Positions 51,704 through 60,533 of a stretch of DNA of 62,016 nt are shown here, piece after piece. Numbering within the stretch: the stretch's first letter is position 1; every line of letters starts with the position of its first letter. Under the pieces are notes generated by a model, which was not told where the DNA came from, did not search any database, and saw nothing but the letters and a program-made list of their open reading frames with translations. A program made the translations under genes and the position numbers. The DNA lies in the NCBI GenBank assembly GCA_013360215.1, contig JABWCP010000018.1, positions 1-62,016 on the forward strand, given 5' to 3'. This stretch comes from a bacterium. Its GTDB lineage: Bacteria; CLD3; SB21.

Positions 51704-53061
51704 AATCCCTTCATCATTTTATTGGCGGCAACAAGAATCGGATCCCATACCGGTGCAAACGGAGGCGTGTACATCATTTGCATATCCGCGATTTGACGCA
51801 GCGTCATTTTTTGTTGGATCGCTAGCGCCAATACATTGGCGCGCAGAGCGGCGCCTTCTTCGGCGATGAGATTGGCCCCGATCAGACGTTTGGAATGTTT
51901 ATCGGCGAGAAGTGTGATCATAACCGGTTTAGCGCCGGGATACGCTCCAACGCGGGAGCGCGCCATGATTGTTTCTTCGATAACGGATAGACCGTGCGCG
52001 GATGCCGAAGCCGCATCGAGACCTACCGAAGCTACTTCGAGGTCGAAAATTTTGACCGCTGTATTACGCACTACCGGAGGAAACTCGGCAAACCCGCCCG
52101 CTGCATTTTCTCCGGCGATCCAACCCATTTTGTTGGCGATATTAGCCAATGGCAGATACATCGGTTTATTAATAAGTGCATTTTTAAATTCAGTACAAGC
52201 CCCGGCCGCCCATATACGATCTGCATTTGTTTTGAGGTGATGATCTACGATGATACCGCCGGAAGCACCGCACCGTATCTTGGCTTCCCGCGCAAGATCC
52301 GTGTTAGGTTCAAAACCTGTCGCTATTATGACCACATCGGCATCAAAACGGGCGTTACCGGAAATCACCGCACGCACTGTTTGGCCGTCCGCCACCACTT
52401 CTGGTGAAGTAATATTACCTTCAAATTTTACACCCTGACGCTTTAATTCATCCGCCACCACGCGCCGACCGGACAATTCCAGTGAGTCCATTGGCCATTC
52501 CGATTTATGCAGGACGGTGACGTGCATGGCATGACGGCGTAACGCCTCAGCCATCTCCATACCGATAAAGCCACCGCCGATAATGACGGCTGTCGAAGGA
52601 CGTCGTGATGCGAGGTAATTTTTGATACGCATGCTATCAGACAGTGAACGTACGGCAAACACATTATCATATCGAAACCAAGCCGGATCGGGTACACGGG
52701 CTCGCGCGCCCGTCGCAATAATCAATGCATCGTAAGTGTATTCCGCGATCTGATCGGTTTGCAGATTGCGCATGACGACACGACGGCGATGCGGCCATAT
52801 CGCTTCCGCACGATGAAAAATTCGTACGGCACACCCTTTTTCTTTTTCAAACGAGGCCGGTGTAAAATGAATTAGTTTTTCCGCTTCCGGTATCACATCA
52901 CCGATAAAATACGGCATCGCACATGAGCCATAGGAAATATGTTCGCCTTGCTCAAACAAAACGACTTCGGCGCGGGGATTGATCCGTTTGGCTTTGGCCG
53001 CTGCCGCCGGTCCCGCCGCTACGCCGCCGATGATAATGATTTTAGGCGATGAGGATTTCAT
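51700..53061 (-). CDS. CoA-disulfide reductase / NADH oxidase-like flavoprotein
   Basis: The 453-residue pyridine-nucleotide-disulfide oxidoreductase has FAD-binding IIIIGGVAAGPAAAAKAKR at the start. A single redox cysteine lies in HISYGSCAMPYFIGDV (Cys47), as in CoA-disulfide reductase. Next come the NAD site AVIIGGGFIGMEMAEALR, ATGFEPNTDLA, IWAAGACTEF, and the dimerisation domain. Members reduce CoA disulfide, persulfides or oxygen. No rhodanese domain is fused. It sits between the 422-aa secreted-protein gene and the DUF454 gene with 4-nt overlaps on both sides. Confidence 0.88.
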   Translation of the reverse strand: MKSSSPKIIIIGGVAAGPAAAAKAKRINPRAEVVLFEQGEHISYGSCAMPYFIGDVIPEAEKLIHFTPASFEKEKGCAVRIFHRAEAIWPHRRRVVMRNLQTDQIAEYTYDALIIATGARARVPDPAWFRYDNVFAVRSLSDSMRIKNYLASRRPSTAVIIGGGFIGMEMAEALRRHAMHVTVLHKSEWPMDSLELSGRRVVADELKRQGVKFEGNITSPEVVADGQTVRAVISGNARFDADVVIIATGFEPNTDLAREAKIRCGASGGIIVDHHLKTNADRIWAAGACTEFKNALINKPMYLPLANIANKMGWIAGENAAGGFAEFPPVVRNTAVKIFDLEVASVGLDAASASAHGLSVIEETIMARSRVGAYPGAKPVMITLLADKHSKRLIGANLIAEEGAALRANVLALAIQQKMTLRQIADMQMMYTPPFAPVWDPILVAANKMMKGL

Positions 53062-54326
53062 GTTTTTTGCGGTTTCTTTTTGGCCGCAGGAAAAAGAATG
53101 TTATTAAGAATCAGCCTATAACCGGGCGAATTTTTGTGCAGTGCAAGATCCGTAGGCGGATCCCCTACGGCGTGGGTATAGTCTTCCGGGTCATGACCAC
53201 CGTAAAACGTAAATGTTCCTTTGCCAAAATTACCATGCAAATATTTGACCGAGCCGATGGAAGCGTCTTCGCCCATCACTACGATATTCTCTTTGAGTAA
53301 TTCACGACGGTAACCCGTCGTTTGACCCATAAATCCTTTGACAACGTTGACATGATTTTGCGTTAACATAGTCGGTACAGGGTCGTATTTGGCTGAAAAA
53401 TCAAACAACGTAAAATAATCCTCTTCCGGTGTTTTAAGCCGCAAGCCGTTACTGCTGGGGTGATCAATACTGGAAAACTCATACTGGTACGGATCCAGTT
53501 CGACACGAAAATTTTGAAATGCCAGACAATGACCGTAGTCTAATTTCTCATTAGCACGCATATCCACCGGATCACCATCGTAAACCACATCGCAGATATC
53601 GGTTTTTTGCGCGGCCAAAGCCACATCAAAACTATCCGTCGCCCCGCACATGGCAAACATAAAACCGCCTTTAGCGATAAATTCTTTCATGGCCTGCACG
53701 ACACCAAGTTTTTCCTTGGAGACTTTACTATATCCCATCTGCTGTGCAAATGTTTCATAATCACGTTGTTGCTGTTGGTACCAGGCCGCACGCCCGTACG
53801 CTGAGTAAAATTTGCCGTATTGTCCTGTAAAATCTTCGTGATGAAGGTGCAACCAATCGTATTCGGCAAGTTTTCCTTGCAAAACATCAAGATCAAAAAT
53901 CTTATCGTATTTTATTTCAGCGTATTCCAGCGCCATAGTGACCGCGTCGTCCCAAGGTTTTTTATCCGGGGGCGTGTAAACGGCAATATGGGGCGCCTTT
54001 TCGAGATAGACGATTTCCATGTTTTCATTTTCGATCGTCGCATACACCTCGGCAACCTGTGCCGCTGATAAATTCTCCGTTTTGACGCCGCGCGCTAAAC
54101 AGTAGTTGACCATCGTTTCCGTGTAGGCGATCATAAAAGATCCGCCGCGATAGTTGAGAAGCCATTCGACGGGTACTTTATTTTCCAACGCCGTATATGC
54201 GACGCCATAAGCTTTGAGATGATCGGATTGGCGCAGATCCATGGGAATGAGTAATTTTTGAGCGGTAAGCTCAGGCGTAAGAATACATATAAAACATGCC
54301 GCAGCAATAATGAGCTTTTGCATCAT
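53058..54326 (-). CDS. Secreted protein of unknown function
   Basis: The 422-residue protein has a signal peptide (about 1-22, ending LTAQ). The mature sequence starts KLLIPMDLRQSDHLKAYGVAYTALENKVPVEWLLNYRGGSF. Other distinctive runs are WDDAVTMALEYAEIKYD, WLHLHHEDFTGQYG, GGFMFAMCGATDSFD, FYGGHDPEDYTHAVGDPP and YRLILNNILFPAAKK. Similar proteins in this bacterial group are, to my recollection, sometimes labelled asparagine synthetase B, but I see no AsnB nucleotide-binding SGGxDS motif here, so I do not adopt that name. The middle (FMFAMCGATDSFD with GGHDPE late) suggests a glutamine-amidotransferase-like fold. It is coupled to PtsN and the flavoprotein by 4-nt overlaps. Confidence 0.65.
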   Translation of the reverse strand: MMQKLIIAAACFICILTPELTAQKLLIPMDLRQSDHLKAYGVAYTALENKVPVEWLLNYRGGSFMIAYTETMVNYCLARGVKTENLSAAQVAEVYATIENENMEIVYLEKAPHIAVYTPPDKKPWDDAVTMALEYAEIKYDKIFDLDVLQGKLAEYDWLHLHHEDFTGQYGKFYSAYGRAAWYQQQQRDYETFAQQMGYSKVSKEKLGVVQAMKEFIAKGGFMFAMCGATDSFDVALAAQKTDICDVVYDGDPVDMRANEKLDYGHCLAFQNFRVELDPYQYEFSSIDHPSSNGLRLKTPEEDYFTLFDFSAKYDPVPTMLTQNHVNVVKGFMGQTTGYRRELLKENIVVMGEDASIGSVKYLHGNFGKGTFTFYGGHDPEDYTHAVGDPPTDLALHKNSPGYRLILNNILFPAAKKKPQKT

Positions 54327-54802
54327 ACGGCGGGTTTTCCCAAAAGCACCAAGACTTCATCCGTTGTCGCGGCTTGCAAAAGGCGCTCACGATTTTTTTC
54401 GATGCGTAAAAAACGAGCAATACCGGAAAGGGCTTTGATGTGCGGTCCTGTAACGGTTACCGGAGAAACGAGTAGAAAAAATATTCTTGCCGGGGCACCG
54501 TCAGCCGAATCAAAATGAATCCCGTCGCGTTTTATTCCAAAAGCGCCGACGAGTTTATCAACCCCGCTTGTTTTTCCATGCGGAATAGCGATACCGTGTC
54601 CAAGTCCGGTACTGAGCTTGCGTTCGCGGTCGATTACAGCTTGCCGAACCGCCGACTTATCCCGCACCAGACCGGCCTCCGATATCAATTCGATTAATTC
54701 GTCAATCACACTTTGTTTGGTTTTGCCCTGCAAATCAAGACGAATCGTGGCGGGTAAAATCAAATCCGCCAATGAAATCGGCGATGTATTCACTTCTGTC
54801 AT
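54323..54802 (-). CDS. PTS EIIA (nitrogen/fructose type) domain protein
   Basis: The 159-residue single EIIA domain has the phospho-acceptor histidine in TGLGHGIAIPHGKT, preceded by IDELIELISEAGLVRD and followed by FFLLVSPVTVTGPHIKALSGIARFLR. No EIIB, EIIC or HPr is nearby, which suggests a regulatory PtsN-like role rather than sugar transport. The start at 54802 is fixed by AAAGGAG six bases upstream; a 90-bp longer reading has no such signal. The stop overlaps the next start (ATGA, 54323-54326). It heads the operon ending with guaA. Confidence 0.87.
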   Translation of the reverse strand: MTEVNTSPISLADLILPATIRLDLQGKTKQSVIDELIELISEAGLVRDKSAVRQAVIDRERKLSTGLGHGIAIPHGKTSGVDKLVGAFGIKRDGIHFDSADGAPARIFFLLVSPVTVTGPHIKALSGIARFLRIEKNRERLLQAATTDEVLVLLGKPAV

Positions 54803-54896
54803 CAAATCTCCTTTATGCGCGCGAAAGATACTCACAGCGCCGTTGATTTTCAAAGGATATTTGGCTTTATTTCTTTCAAATTTAACCTCCATCCAT

Positions 54897-55892
54897 ATGC
54901 CTTCACTACTTTCGGTTCGCCACTTATCGGCTCATTTTCATGTCGAAGACCAACTCTATAAAGCCGTAGATGATGTCAGTTTTGACATCGCACCGGAAGA
55001 AACATTATGTTTGGTCGGGGAATCCGGCAGCGGTAAGAGTATTACGGCATTATCGGTTTTGGATCTACTGCCCTACCCGGGAACCATCGCCGGCGGAGCA
55101 ATATATTGGCAAGGCAAAAAACTCTATGACTCCGGCATAGATCACCGGAAAAGCTTGCGCGGTCGGGAAGTAGCCATGATCTTTCAGGAGCCTTTGACGG
55201 CGCTCAATCCCGTTTTGACATGCGGCGAACAAATCACCGAAGTTCTCCGCCTTCAACCAAAAACCGACAGCCGTACGATACGTCATCAATGTTTAGATTT
55301 ATTGGAGCGCGTGGGATTAAACGAATCTGAAAAAGTGTATTCGGGATATCCGCATACGTTATCCGGCGGTATGCGTCAGCGGGTCATGATAGCTATAACC
55401 CTGGCATGCAAACCAAAACTTCTGATCGCCGATGAACCGACAACCGCGCTGGATGTTACGGTGCAGGCGCAAATTTTGGATGTACTGCGCGATCAGCAAA
55501 AACGCGACGGTATGGCACTGCTTCTTATTACGCATAATTTCGGAATTGTGGCCGGTATGGCCGATCGTGTGGCCGTGATGTATGCATCGAAACTTGTCGA
55601 AAGCGGGCCGGTAAGATCTATTTTTAAAAAACCCGCCCATCCTTATACTTCGGGTTTACTTCGCGCCATCCCCAGCCTGGTTTCCGATGAAAAGAAACTG
55701 TATGGCATTCCCGGGCAAGTCCCGCGGGCCAATCAATATCCTGCCGGCTGCCATTTTCACCCGCGCTGCATGCATGCCGACCACACGTGCCGCAACACAA
55801 AACCGGAACTCATCCATGTGGACGATACGCATCAAGCCGCATGTTTTCATCCCTATGCCGAAACATCAAGCACGGCAACTGATAAAATTTAG
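54897..55892 (+). CDS. Oligopeptide/dipeptide ABC transporter ATP-binding protein (OppD/DppD type)
   Basis: The 331-residue ATPase has Walker A GESGSGKSI, signature LSGGMRQRV, Walker B LLIADEPTTALD and an H-switch in LITHNFG. The oligo_HPY C-terminal extension typical of OppD/DppD is present (AHPYTSGLLRAIPSL, GCHFHPRCMHADHTC). Cysteines in this tail are common in the family. The substrate-binding protein, permeases and second ATPase are not in this window, so it may be a lone component or part of a dispersed transporter. ATG at 54897 starts at MPSLLSVRHLSAHF; the much longer frame upstream runs over the divergent ptsN gene and is unlikely. Confidence 0.9.
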   Translation: MPSLLSVRHLSAHFHVEDQLYKAVDDVSFDIAPEETLCLVGESGSGKSITALSVLDLLPYPGTIAGGAIYWQGKKLYDSGIDHRKSLRGREVAMIFQEPLTALNPVLTCGEQITEVLRLQPKTDSRTIRHQCLDLLERVGLNESEKVYSGYPHTLSGGMRQRVMIAITLACKPKLLIADEPTTALDVTVQAQILDVLRDQQKRDGMALLLITHNFGIVAGMADRVAVMYASKLVESGPVRSIFKKPAHPYTSGLLRAIPSLVSDEKKLYGIPGQVPRANQYPAGCHFHPRCMHADHTCRNTKPELIHVDDTHQAACFHPYAETSSTATDKI

Positions 55893-55897
55893 CCAAT

Positions 55898-55933
55898 AAA
55901 AAAGCCTTTGTTTTTCACAAAGGCTTTTTTAAA
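55898..55933. terminator. Bidirectional Rho-independent terminator
   Basis: AAAAAAGCCTTTG and CAAAGGCTTTTTT (about 55899-55931) form a 13-bp stem with a seven-base loop. A-rich sequence on the left and T-rich on the right let it work both ways. It separates the oppD-like gene from the convergent HEAT-repeat gene. Confidence 0.88.
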
Positions 55934-55950
55934 AAAACTATTTCGTCAGA

Positions 55951-56706
55951 TTACAATTTATCGGCCGCTTGTTTAGCCACATTGCGAACATCGCCATCCG
56001 CGTCAGACTGCGCTAACTGCATGAGTTTATCCTTAGCGGGTTTGTGTTTGATATTACCGAGAGCATCGGCGGCATAACGTCGCACAAACGAAACGCTATC
56101 GTCCAGCGCTTCCATCAGCACATCTTCGCAACCCGGCGCACTAATATCATCCAAAGCACGAATGATTGCATGCTTAAGATCGGGATCGCTGATTTTCTTG
56201 TATAACTTGACCAACGGTACCACGGCCTGCGCATCGTGCAAATCACCCAAAACACGAACCGCCGCAACTTGCTGACGGGGACGTTTTGTTTCCACAATGT
56301 GGATCAATGGTAACACGGCACGACGATCGTGAAGTTTGGCCAAAGCGTGTGCAGCACTCGACACCACACTGTGATCCGAATCTTTCAGCAGAAAAAATAG
56401 CGCATCCGCTGCACGTTTATCACCCAATTTTCCAAGCGCGTAGGCCGCTGCACTGCGCACCATGTACTCACCCGACTTCAGGCATTCCATCAAAGCATCA
56501 AACGCTTCGACTTTACCAAGGCGACCCAAAGACTCTGCTGCCGCCGCACGCACACCGACTTCTTCGTGCTGAGATTTCAGAACACCCATCAGCGCCGAAA
56601 CAACTTTAGCGTCGTCGTAACCGCCCAATTCAAACGCGGCCTCTTCTTTGACTTCGACCTTGTTGCTTTGTAAATCTTTTAAAAGCTCGTCAATCGACTT
56701 GCTCAT
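55951..56706 (-). CDS. HEAT-repeat protein
   Basis: The 251-residue cytoplasmic protein is built from about seven HEAT-like repeats of roughly 31 residues. Recurring patterns are GVRAAAAESLGRLGKVEAFDALMECLKS, MVRSAAAYALGKLGDKRAADALFFLL and VSSAAHALAKLHDRRAVLPLI. This is the PBS-lyase-type HEAT pattern found in many protein-interaction scaffolds and phycobilin lyases. No catalytic residues are apparent. GAGGAG lies upstream of the ATG at 56706. It stands alone and its partner is unknown. Confidence 0.88.
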   Translation of the reverse strand: MSKSIDELLKDLQSNKVEVKEEAAFELGGYDDAKVVSALMGVLKSQHEEVGVRAAAAESLGRLGKVEAFDALMECLKSGEYMVRSAAAYALGKLGDKRAADALFFLLKDSDHSVVSSAAHALAKLHDRRAVLPLIHIVETKRPRQQVAAVRVLGDLHDAQAVVPLVKLYKKISDPDLKHAIIRALDDISAPGCEDVLMEALDDSVSFVRRYAADALGNIKHKPAKDKLMQLAQSDADGDVRNVAKQAADKL

Positions 56707-56810
56707 ACCATCACTCCTCTAAAAACAAAACAGTTTATAAAAAAATTAGAATTACGTGCAAATTGCGCCCAACATACGTAAACGCTTTAAAATTTCCAAT
56801 TCTTTTTTGG

Positions 56811-57410
56811 TCAGTGCACGATCTTGGCTATGACATAGCCCGTGACGATCCCGCACAAAAAAATAATGACCAACAACCGGTAATTGAGTACGGCTTTACC
56901 GTGGCCGGCGCGGATAGCGACCACGGAGACAAAATAACCGAGTCCATTGATGATCCATAAGAGCGATGAACTGAGAATCGCCACAAGAACCGGTCCGATA
57001 AACGGGATCAAACCGATCCCACCCAAGATCACCGCAGCAAGCCATGAAAACGCGCTTGAAATCAATCCAAAAAAAACGACGGCGCCGCCGACCATTTCAC
57101 GATCCCAACCGAAATACGAGCCGATCGCCACCAATGCCATGATGATGATCCAGACCACCACCATTTTTTTCGTATCTTTGAAAAAATCGGCGGTTCGTGA
57201 AACAAATATCCTGCGGCGAACATGAAACCGACGCCAAAAACCTTGTTCGCGAATGGACTCCGGAACCACTTTTTGCTCAAACGCCGACTCCGGAGCCTGC
57301 GTCTCTTCGATCTGAAAGTGGATATAATCCGAAATCTCACGCTCGTATTTTCGCGTGGTCTCAGGGGTTTCCGACGGGTTATTGCGCGATGTCTCTTTGG
57401 AATCTTCCAT
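56811..57410 (-). CDS. Inner-membrane protein of unknown function
   Basis: The 199-residue protein has a hydrophilic, Glu/Arg-rich N-terminal 80 residues. Four hydrophobic segments follow at about 83-102, 108-131, 135-158 and 175-197, with glycine-rich loops (AVILGGIGLIPFIGPVLVAIL). I do not recognise a family. It follows the SDR gene after 18 bp on the same strand and is probably in one transcript with it. Confidence 0.65.
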   Translation of the reverse strand: MEDSKETSRNNPSETPETTRKYEREISDYIHFQIEETQAPESAFEQKVVPESIREQGFWRRFHVRRRIFVSRTADFFKDTKKMVVVWIIIMALVAIGSYFGWDREMVGGAVVFFGLISSAFSWLAAVILGGIGLIPFIGPVLVAILSSSLLWIINGLGYFVSVVAIRAGHGKAVLNYRLLVIIFLCGIVTGYVIAKIVH

Positions 57411-57428
57411 ACTCGGTAGTTCTCGCTA

Positions 57429-58232
57429 TCAACCGCCGAAACGGAATTCCGGATAGAGGCACATACCGCCGTCCACATACAATGTCGTACCGGTAATATA
57501 GTCCGCTTCATCAGAGCAAAGGAACGCAACGGCCGCGGCGACATCATCCACTTCACCCATACGTCCGTACGGCATCTTGGTCATAAGATCAGCCATGCCT
57601 TTGGGATCGCTCCATACATTTTGATTGATCGGTGTTTTGATCGCACCGGGCGCCACTTGATTGATTCGAATTTTTTTCTCGGCGTATTCCTGCGCAACGG
57701 ATTGCGCGAATAGATTGATACCGGCTTTCGTCGCGCAATAACTGGAAAATCCGGCCCACATGATCACTTGGTGAACGGAGCTGATATTGACAATTTTGCC
57801 GCGTGAACGGGAATTGGGGCGGTTTTCGTTTTTCAGAAATTGACGAATCGCGCTGCGGGAGCAGAGAAAATTACCCGTCAAATTGACACCGATCACTTTA
57901 TCCCATTCCGCTTTGGTTACGTTTTCCAAAAAATTATGAATTTCTATACCCGCATTATTCACAAGAATATCAATGGTGCCGTATTCTTTGAACATCGCTT
58001 CGTACATCGCATTGACCTGATCTTCGTTGGATACATCCGCGCGAAACGCGATAGCTTTGCCGGCGCCGGCTTTGTTGATTTTATCAACCAGCGCTTTGGT
58101 CGCATCTTCGTTGGCAAACCAATTGATCATAACATCCGCACCTTCGGCGGCAAGACGTTGTACGATGCCCGCACCGATGCCGCTATTGGCGCCGGTGACG
58201 AGGGCTTTTTGGCCGGCAAGACGTTTTTCCAT
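57429..58232 (-). CDS. Short-chain dehydrogenase, glucose 1-dehydrogenase-like
   Basis: The 267-residue classical SDR has the NAD(P) site VTGANSGIGAGIV (TGxxxGxG) and NNAGIE. The catalytic Ser is in NISSVHQ, Tyr and Lys are in YCATKAGIN, and the C-terminal signature is ITGTTLYVDGGM. The overall length and motif wording resemble glucose 1-dehydrogenases, but SDR substrate cannot be read from sequence. GGGAG precedes the ATG at 58232 by about seven bases. It leads a two-gene unit with the 199-aa membrane protein. Confidence 0.88.
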   Translation of the reverse strand: MEKRLAGQKALVTGANSGIGAGIVQRLAAEGADVMINWFANEDATKALVDKINKAGAGKAIAFRADVSNEDQVNAMYEAMFKEYGTIDILVNNAGIEIHNFLENVTKAEWDKVIGVNLTGNFLCSRSAIRQFLKNENRPNSRSRGKIVNISSVHQVIMWAGFSSYCATKAGINLFAQSVAQEYAEKKIRINQVAPGAIKTPINQNVWSDPKGMADLMTKMPYGRMGEVDDVAAAVAFLCSDEADYITGTTLYVDGGMCLYPEFRFGG

Positions 58233-58342
58233 GACGATACTCCCGTTTGGTTAGACGATTTTGGATATGAAGAAAAATTACAGGTGTTCAGAAAGTGCGA
58301 AAAAGTTAGCTCTATTTGCGATATGAAACAAACCCTTTTTCG

Positions 58343-60457
58343 TCAGAAGCGTTGTACCAATACGGCCATCGTGGCGGCAAAATTACGATTTCCTTTGCTG
58401 CGTTGCGTCAAACGCCAGGTAAAATCCAGCCGCACAATACGATATATATCGCCGACCGCAAATCCCGCTTCGACCAAAGGTCTTCTTAGGTACTGGATTT
58501 TGTTTTGTCGCAAATTTTCCAATGTTTTTTTAGAAGCGTGTACAAAACCAATGGAAAACGTCGGTATACAATCTACATATCCGTCGCGCAGAAACGGCAA
58601 ATCCGTACGTTCCAATAACGTGCCGCCGAAATTGTGTTCCATCGTCAACGCCGCCATACGATTGCCTTGAAAATGATTGGGCGTCGGTTCTCTGAAATCT
58701 ACCGTTTTCAAAACGTACGGCGTCGTGCCGCCATAAAGATGAAAAAGGTACTGATTTGGCAATCGGTCCGTGCCCAGACCCAGTGCGGCCTTCCCGTCAA
58801 GTGAACCGCGCCGCGTCGTGGGGATATGAAATCGCGCGGAAAAATTATACAACGTAAAATGAAAATCGCTTTTCAGAAAATTGGGATTGGCATGATCAAT
58901 ACTCGCATCAAAAATCCAGTACGGTGTCCGCGGAGCGATACCCGTTCCCGTGCCGATGGTATAGTTAGCACTCACCGTGATACGACGTAAACGGCCGTCA
59001 TTGATCGGATACACCGGATCAAAATCTTTATACATACTTTTGATGAGCGCGTAGTGTGCGTTTTTGGCTGCGCTGGAATCCCAGCGATCTGTGTAGGCAA
59101 ACTCAACCCGTGCACCGCGAAAAGGCCTGACCCCGGTATAAGCCTGATAACCGCGTACATAAAAATAATTATAAATATCATAACGGTACACCAGACTCGT
59201 CAAGGAGTTATTGAGTACGCTGCCATCGTTGGTAAATTCTTTGTACGCAAGATCGTCGTAATATTTACCTCCGACATAAAATCGTTTGTCCAACCATTTT
59301 TTTTGCGCTTCGACGGAATACTTCACCGCTTCATCCGCAAACCCATATCCGACTTTGGTTTTGATCGTCAGATTCCTGACAATACGTTTGTACGCCAAAT
59401 CATCAAATTCTATTTTGGCACCGGTAAAAAATCCTTCGACACGATTGTAGCGGATATCGGGAATGAGCTGAAATCCCCAATCAATATCCTTTTGCCGCTG
59501 ACGTTTGCGGTATCCTTTCAAATCGGGATTGAGAATTTTCAGATTCCAAGGCAATTGGCCAAGATTGCTAAACCCCTGCGTTTCATCCTCTGTCATCGGC
59601 AATTTTTCATTATCAGCCCAAAATGCCGAATCGCGGAAATACGCATCTTCACGCGTTTCGACGGCTTTGCCGCGATACACGGCCGACGGTATTTCAGGAT
59701 TGATCGCTGTTTCGTAAACCATCGTTTCACTGCGCCACTGCGCTTGCGCCGGCCACGGAAATGTAATATTGAACTGCATTCCCCACTGAATATGCTTCGG
59801 CAACCAAATCCCCGATGGTGTTTCCGCATACATGACGCGCACTTGCAATAAATCCGGAGGCGGGAAAAATTTGACGGCTTTATTAAACTGTATTTCAAAA
59901 CCCACAACTTGAAATGTTTCCTGCGCGATATACACCACCCCATCCATCAAGGGTTCGTATTCCGTTTTGGGTTTACACCGTAACTGATGGACCGCAACAC
60001 CTCCGATGACCGTGTCCCCGGCCAGCGAAAAATCATAGTATACCGCGGCATCTTCCGTCAGCGGGCCTGCTACCGATACGCGACCCACGGTGATCCTCGC
60101 ACGAGTAAGATCATCAATAATCGGAAGATGTTCGATATTGTAATCCGTATAAAAAAAGTCATCAATGTGGCGGCGAGCAATTTCAATCTCTCGCACTTCA
60201 TCAGGTTGACGCCAATAGTATTCCGCGTGCACCAGCGATGCGCTTTTCATTTCAAACGCATTTTTTTTGCTTTTATAGAGATCAATAAAAGATTTGCTGT
60301 ACGTGGTAAGTTTGTAGGCCGAAAGTTTACCCCGTGATGCGCGAATCGCATGACGCGCCTTCTCGGCGAGGTTCAGCGCTTCATCCGTACCGGCCCATAC
60401 CGGGGTATTAATTTCCATGAGCACGGTTATTAAAAATAATAATCGAAAAAACTTCAT
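58343..60457 (-). CDS. Large outer-membrane protein, DUF5686-like
   Basis: The 704-residue protein has a signal peptide (about 1-20, LITVLMEINTPVWAG). The N-terminal 90 residues carry the repeat-like helical start seen in DUF5686 proteins (AEKARHAIRASRGKLSAYKLTTYSKSFIDLY). The centre includes a GxxxxxVxIAQETFQVVG turn and a long beta-rich barrel. The protein ends in VLVQRF, whose terminal Phe is the outer-membrane insertion signal. Family members occur in Bacteroidetes, often with a carboxypeptidase-like region; function is unknown. ATG at 60457 gives the signal peptide; a longer reading starting at 60526 would add an unrelated prefix. Confidence 0.72.
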   Translation of the reverse strand: MKFFRLLFLITVLMEINTPVWAGTDEALNLAEKARHAIRASRGKLSAYKLTTYSKSFIDLYKSKKNAFEMKSASLVHAEYYWRQPDEVREIEIARRHIDDFFYTDYNIEHLPIIDDLTRARITVGRVSVAGPLTEDAAVYYDFSLAGDTVIGGVAVHQLRCKPKTEYEPLMDGVVYIAQETFQVVGFEIQFNKAVKFFPPPDLLQVRVMYAETPSGIWLPKHIQWGMQFNITFPWPAQAQWRSETMVYETAINPEIPSAVYRGKAVETREDAYFRDSAFWADNEKLPMTEDETQGFSNLGQLPWNLKILNPDLKGYRKRQRQKDIDWGFQLIPDIRYNRVEGFFTGAKIEFDDLAYKRIVRNLTIKTKVGYGFADEAVKYSVEAQKKWLDKRFYVGGKYYDDLAYKEFTNDGSVLNNSLTSLVYRYDIYNYFYVRGYQAYTGVRPFRGARVEFAYTDRWDSSAAKNAHYALIKSMYKDFDPVYPINDGRLRRITVSANYTIGTGTGIAPRTPYWIFDASIDHANPNFLKSDFHFTLYNFSARFHIPTTRRGSLDGKAALGLGTDRLPNQYLFHLYGGTTPYVLKTVDFREPTPNHFQGNRMAALTMEHNFGGTLLERTDLPFLRDGYVDCIPTFSIGFVHASKKTLENLRQNKIQYLRRPLVEAGFAVGDIYRIVRLDFTWRLTQRSKGNRNFAATMAVLVQRF

Positions 60458-60533
60458 CAATAATTCTACAGGCTGAAAAGTGAGAAACGATATCGGGAGG
60501 CAATGTAAGGAAGACGCGTATGTCAATCAAGAC

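Noticed and set aside
53058-54326. Asparagine synthetase B
   Set aside because: No N-terminal catalytic Cys2 and no SGGxDS nucleotide motif; the protein is secreted.
54618-54896. Long N-terminal extension of the OppD-like ATPase
   Set aside because: It would be translated through the antisense of the EIIA gene; the conserved ABC domain starts at 54897.
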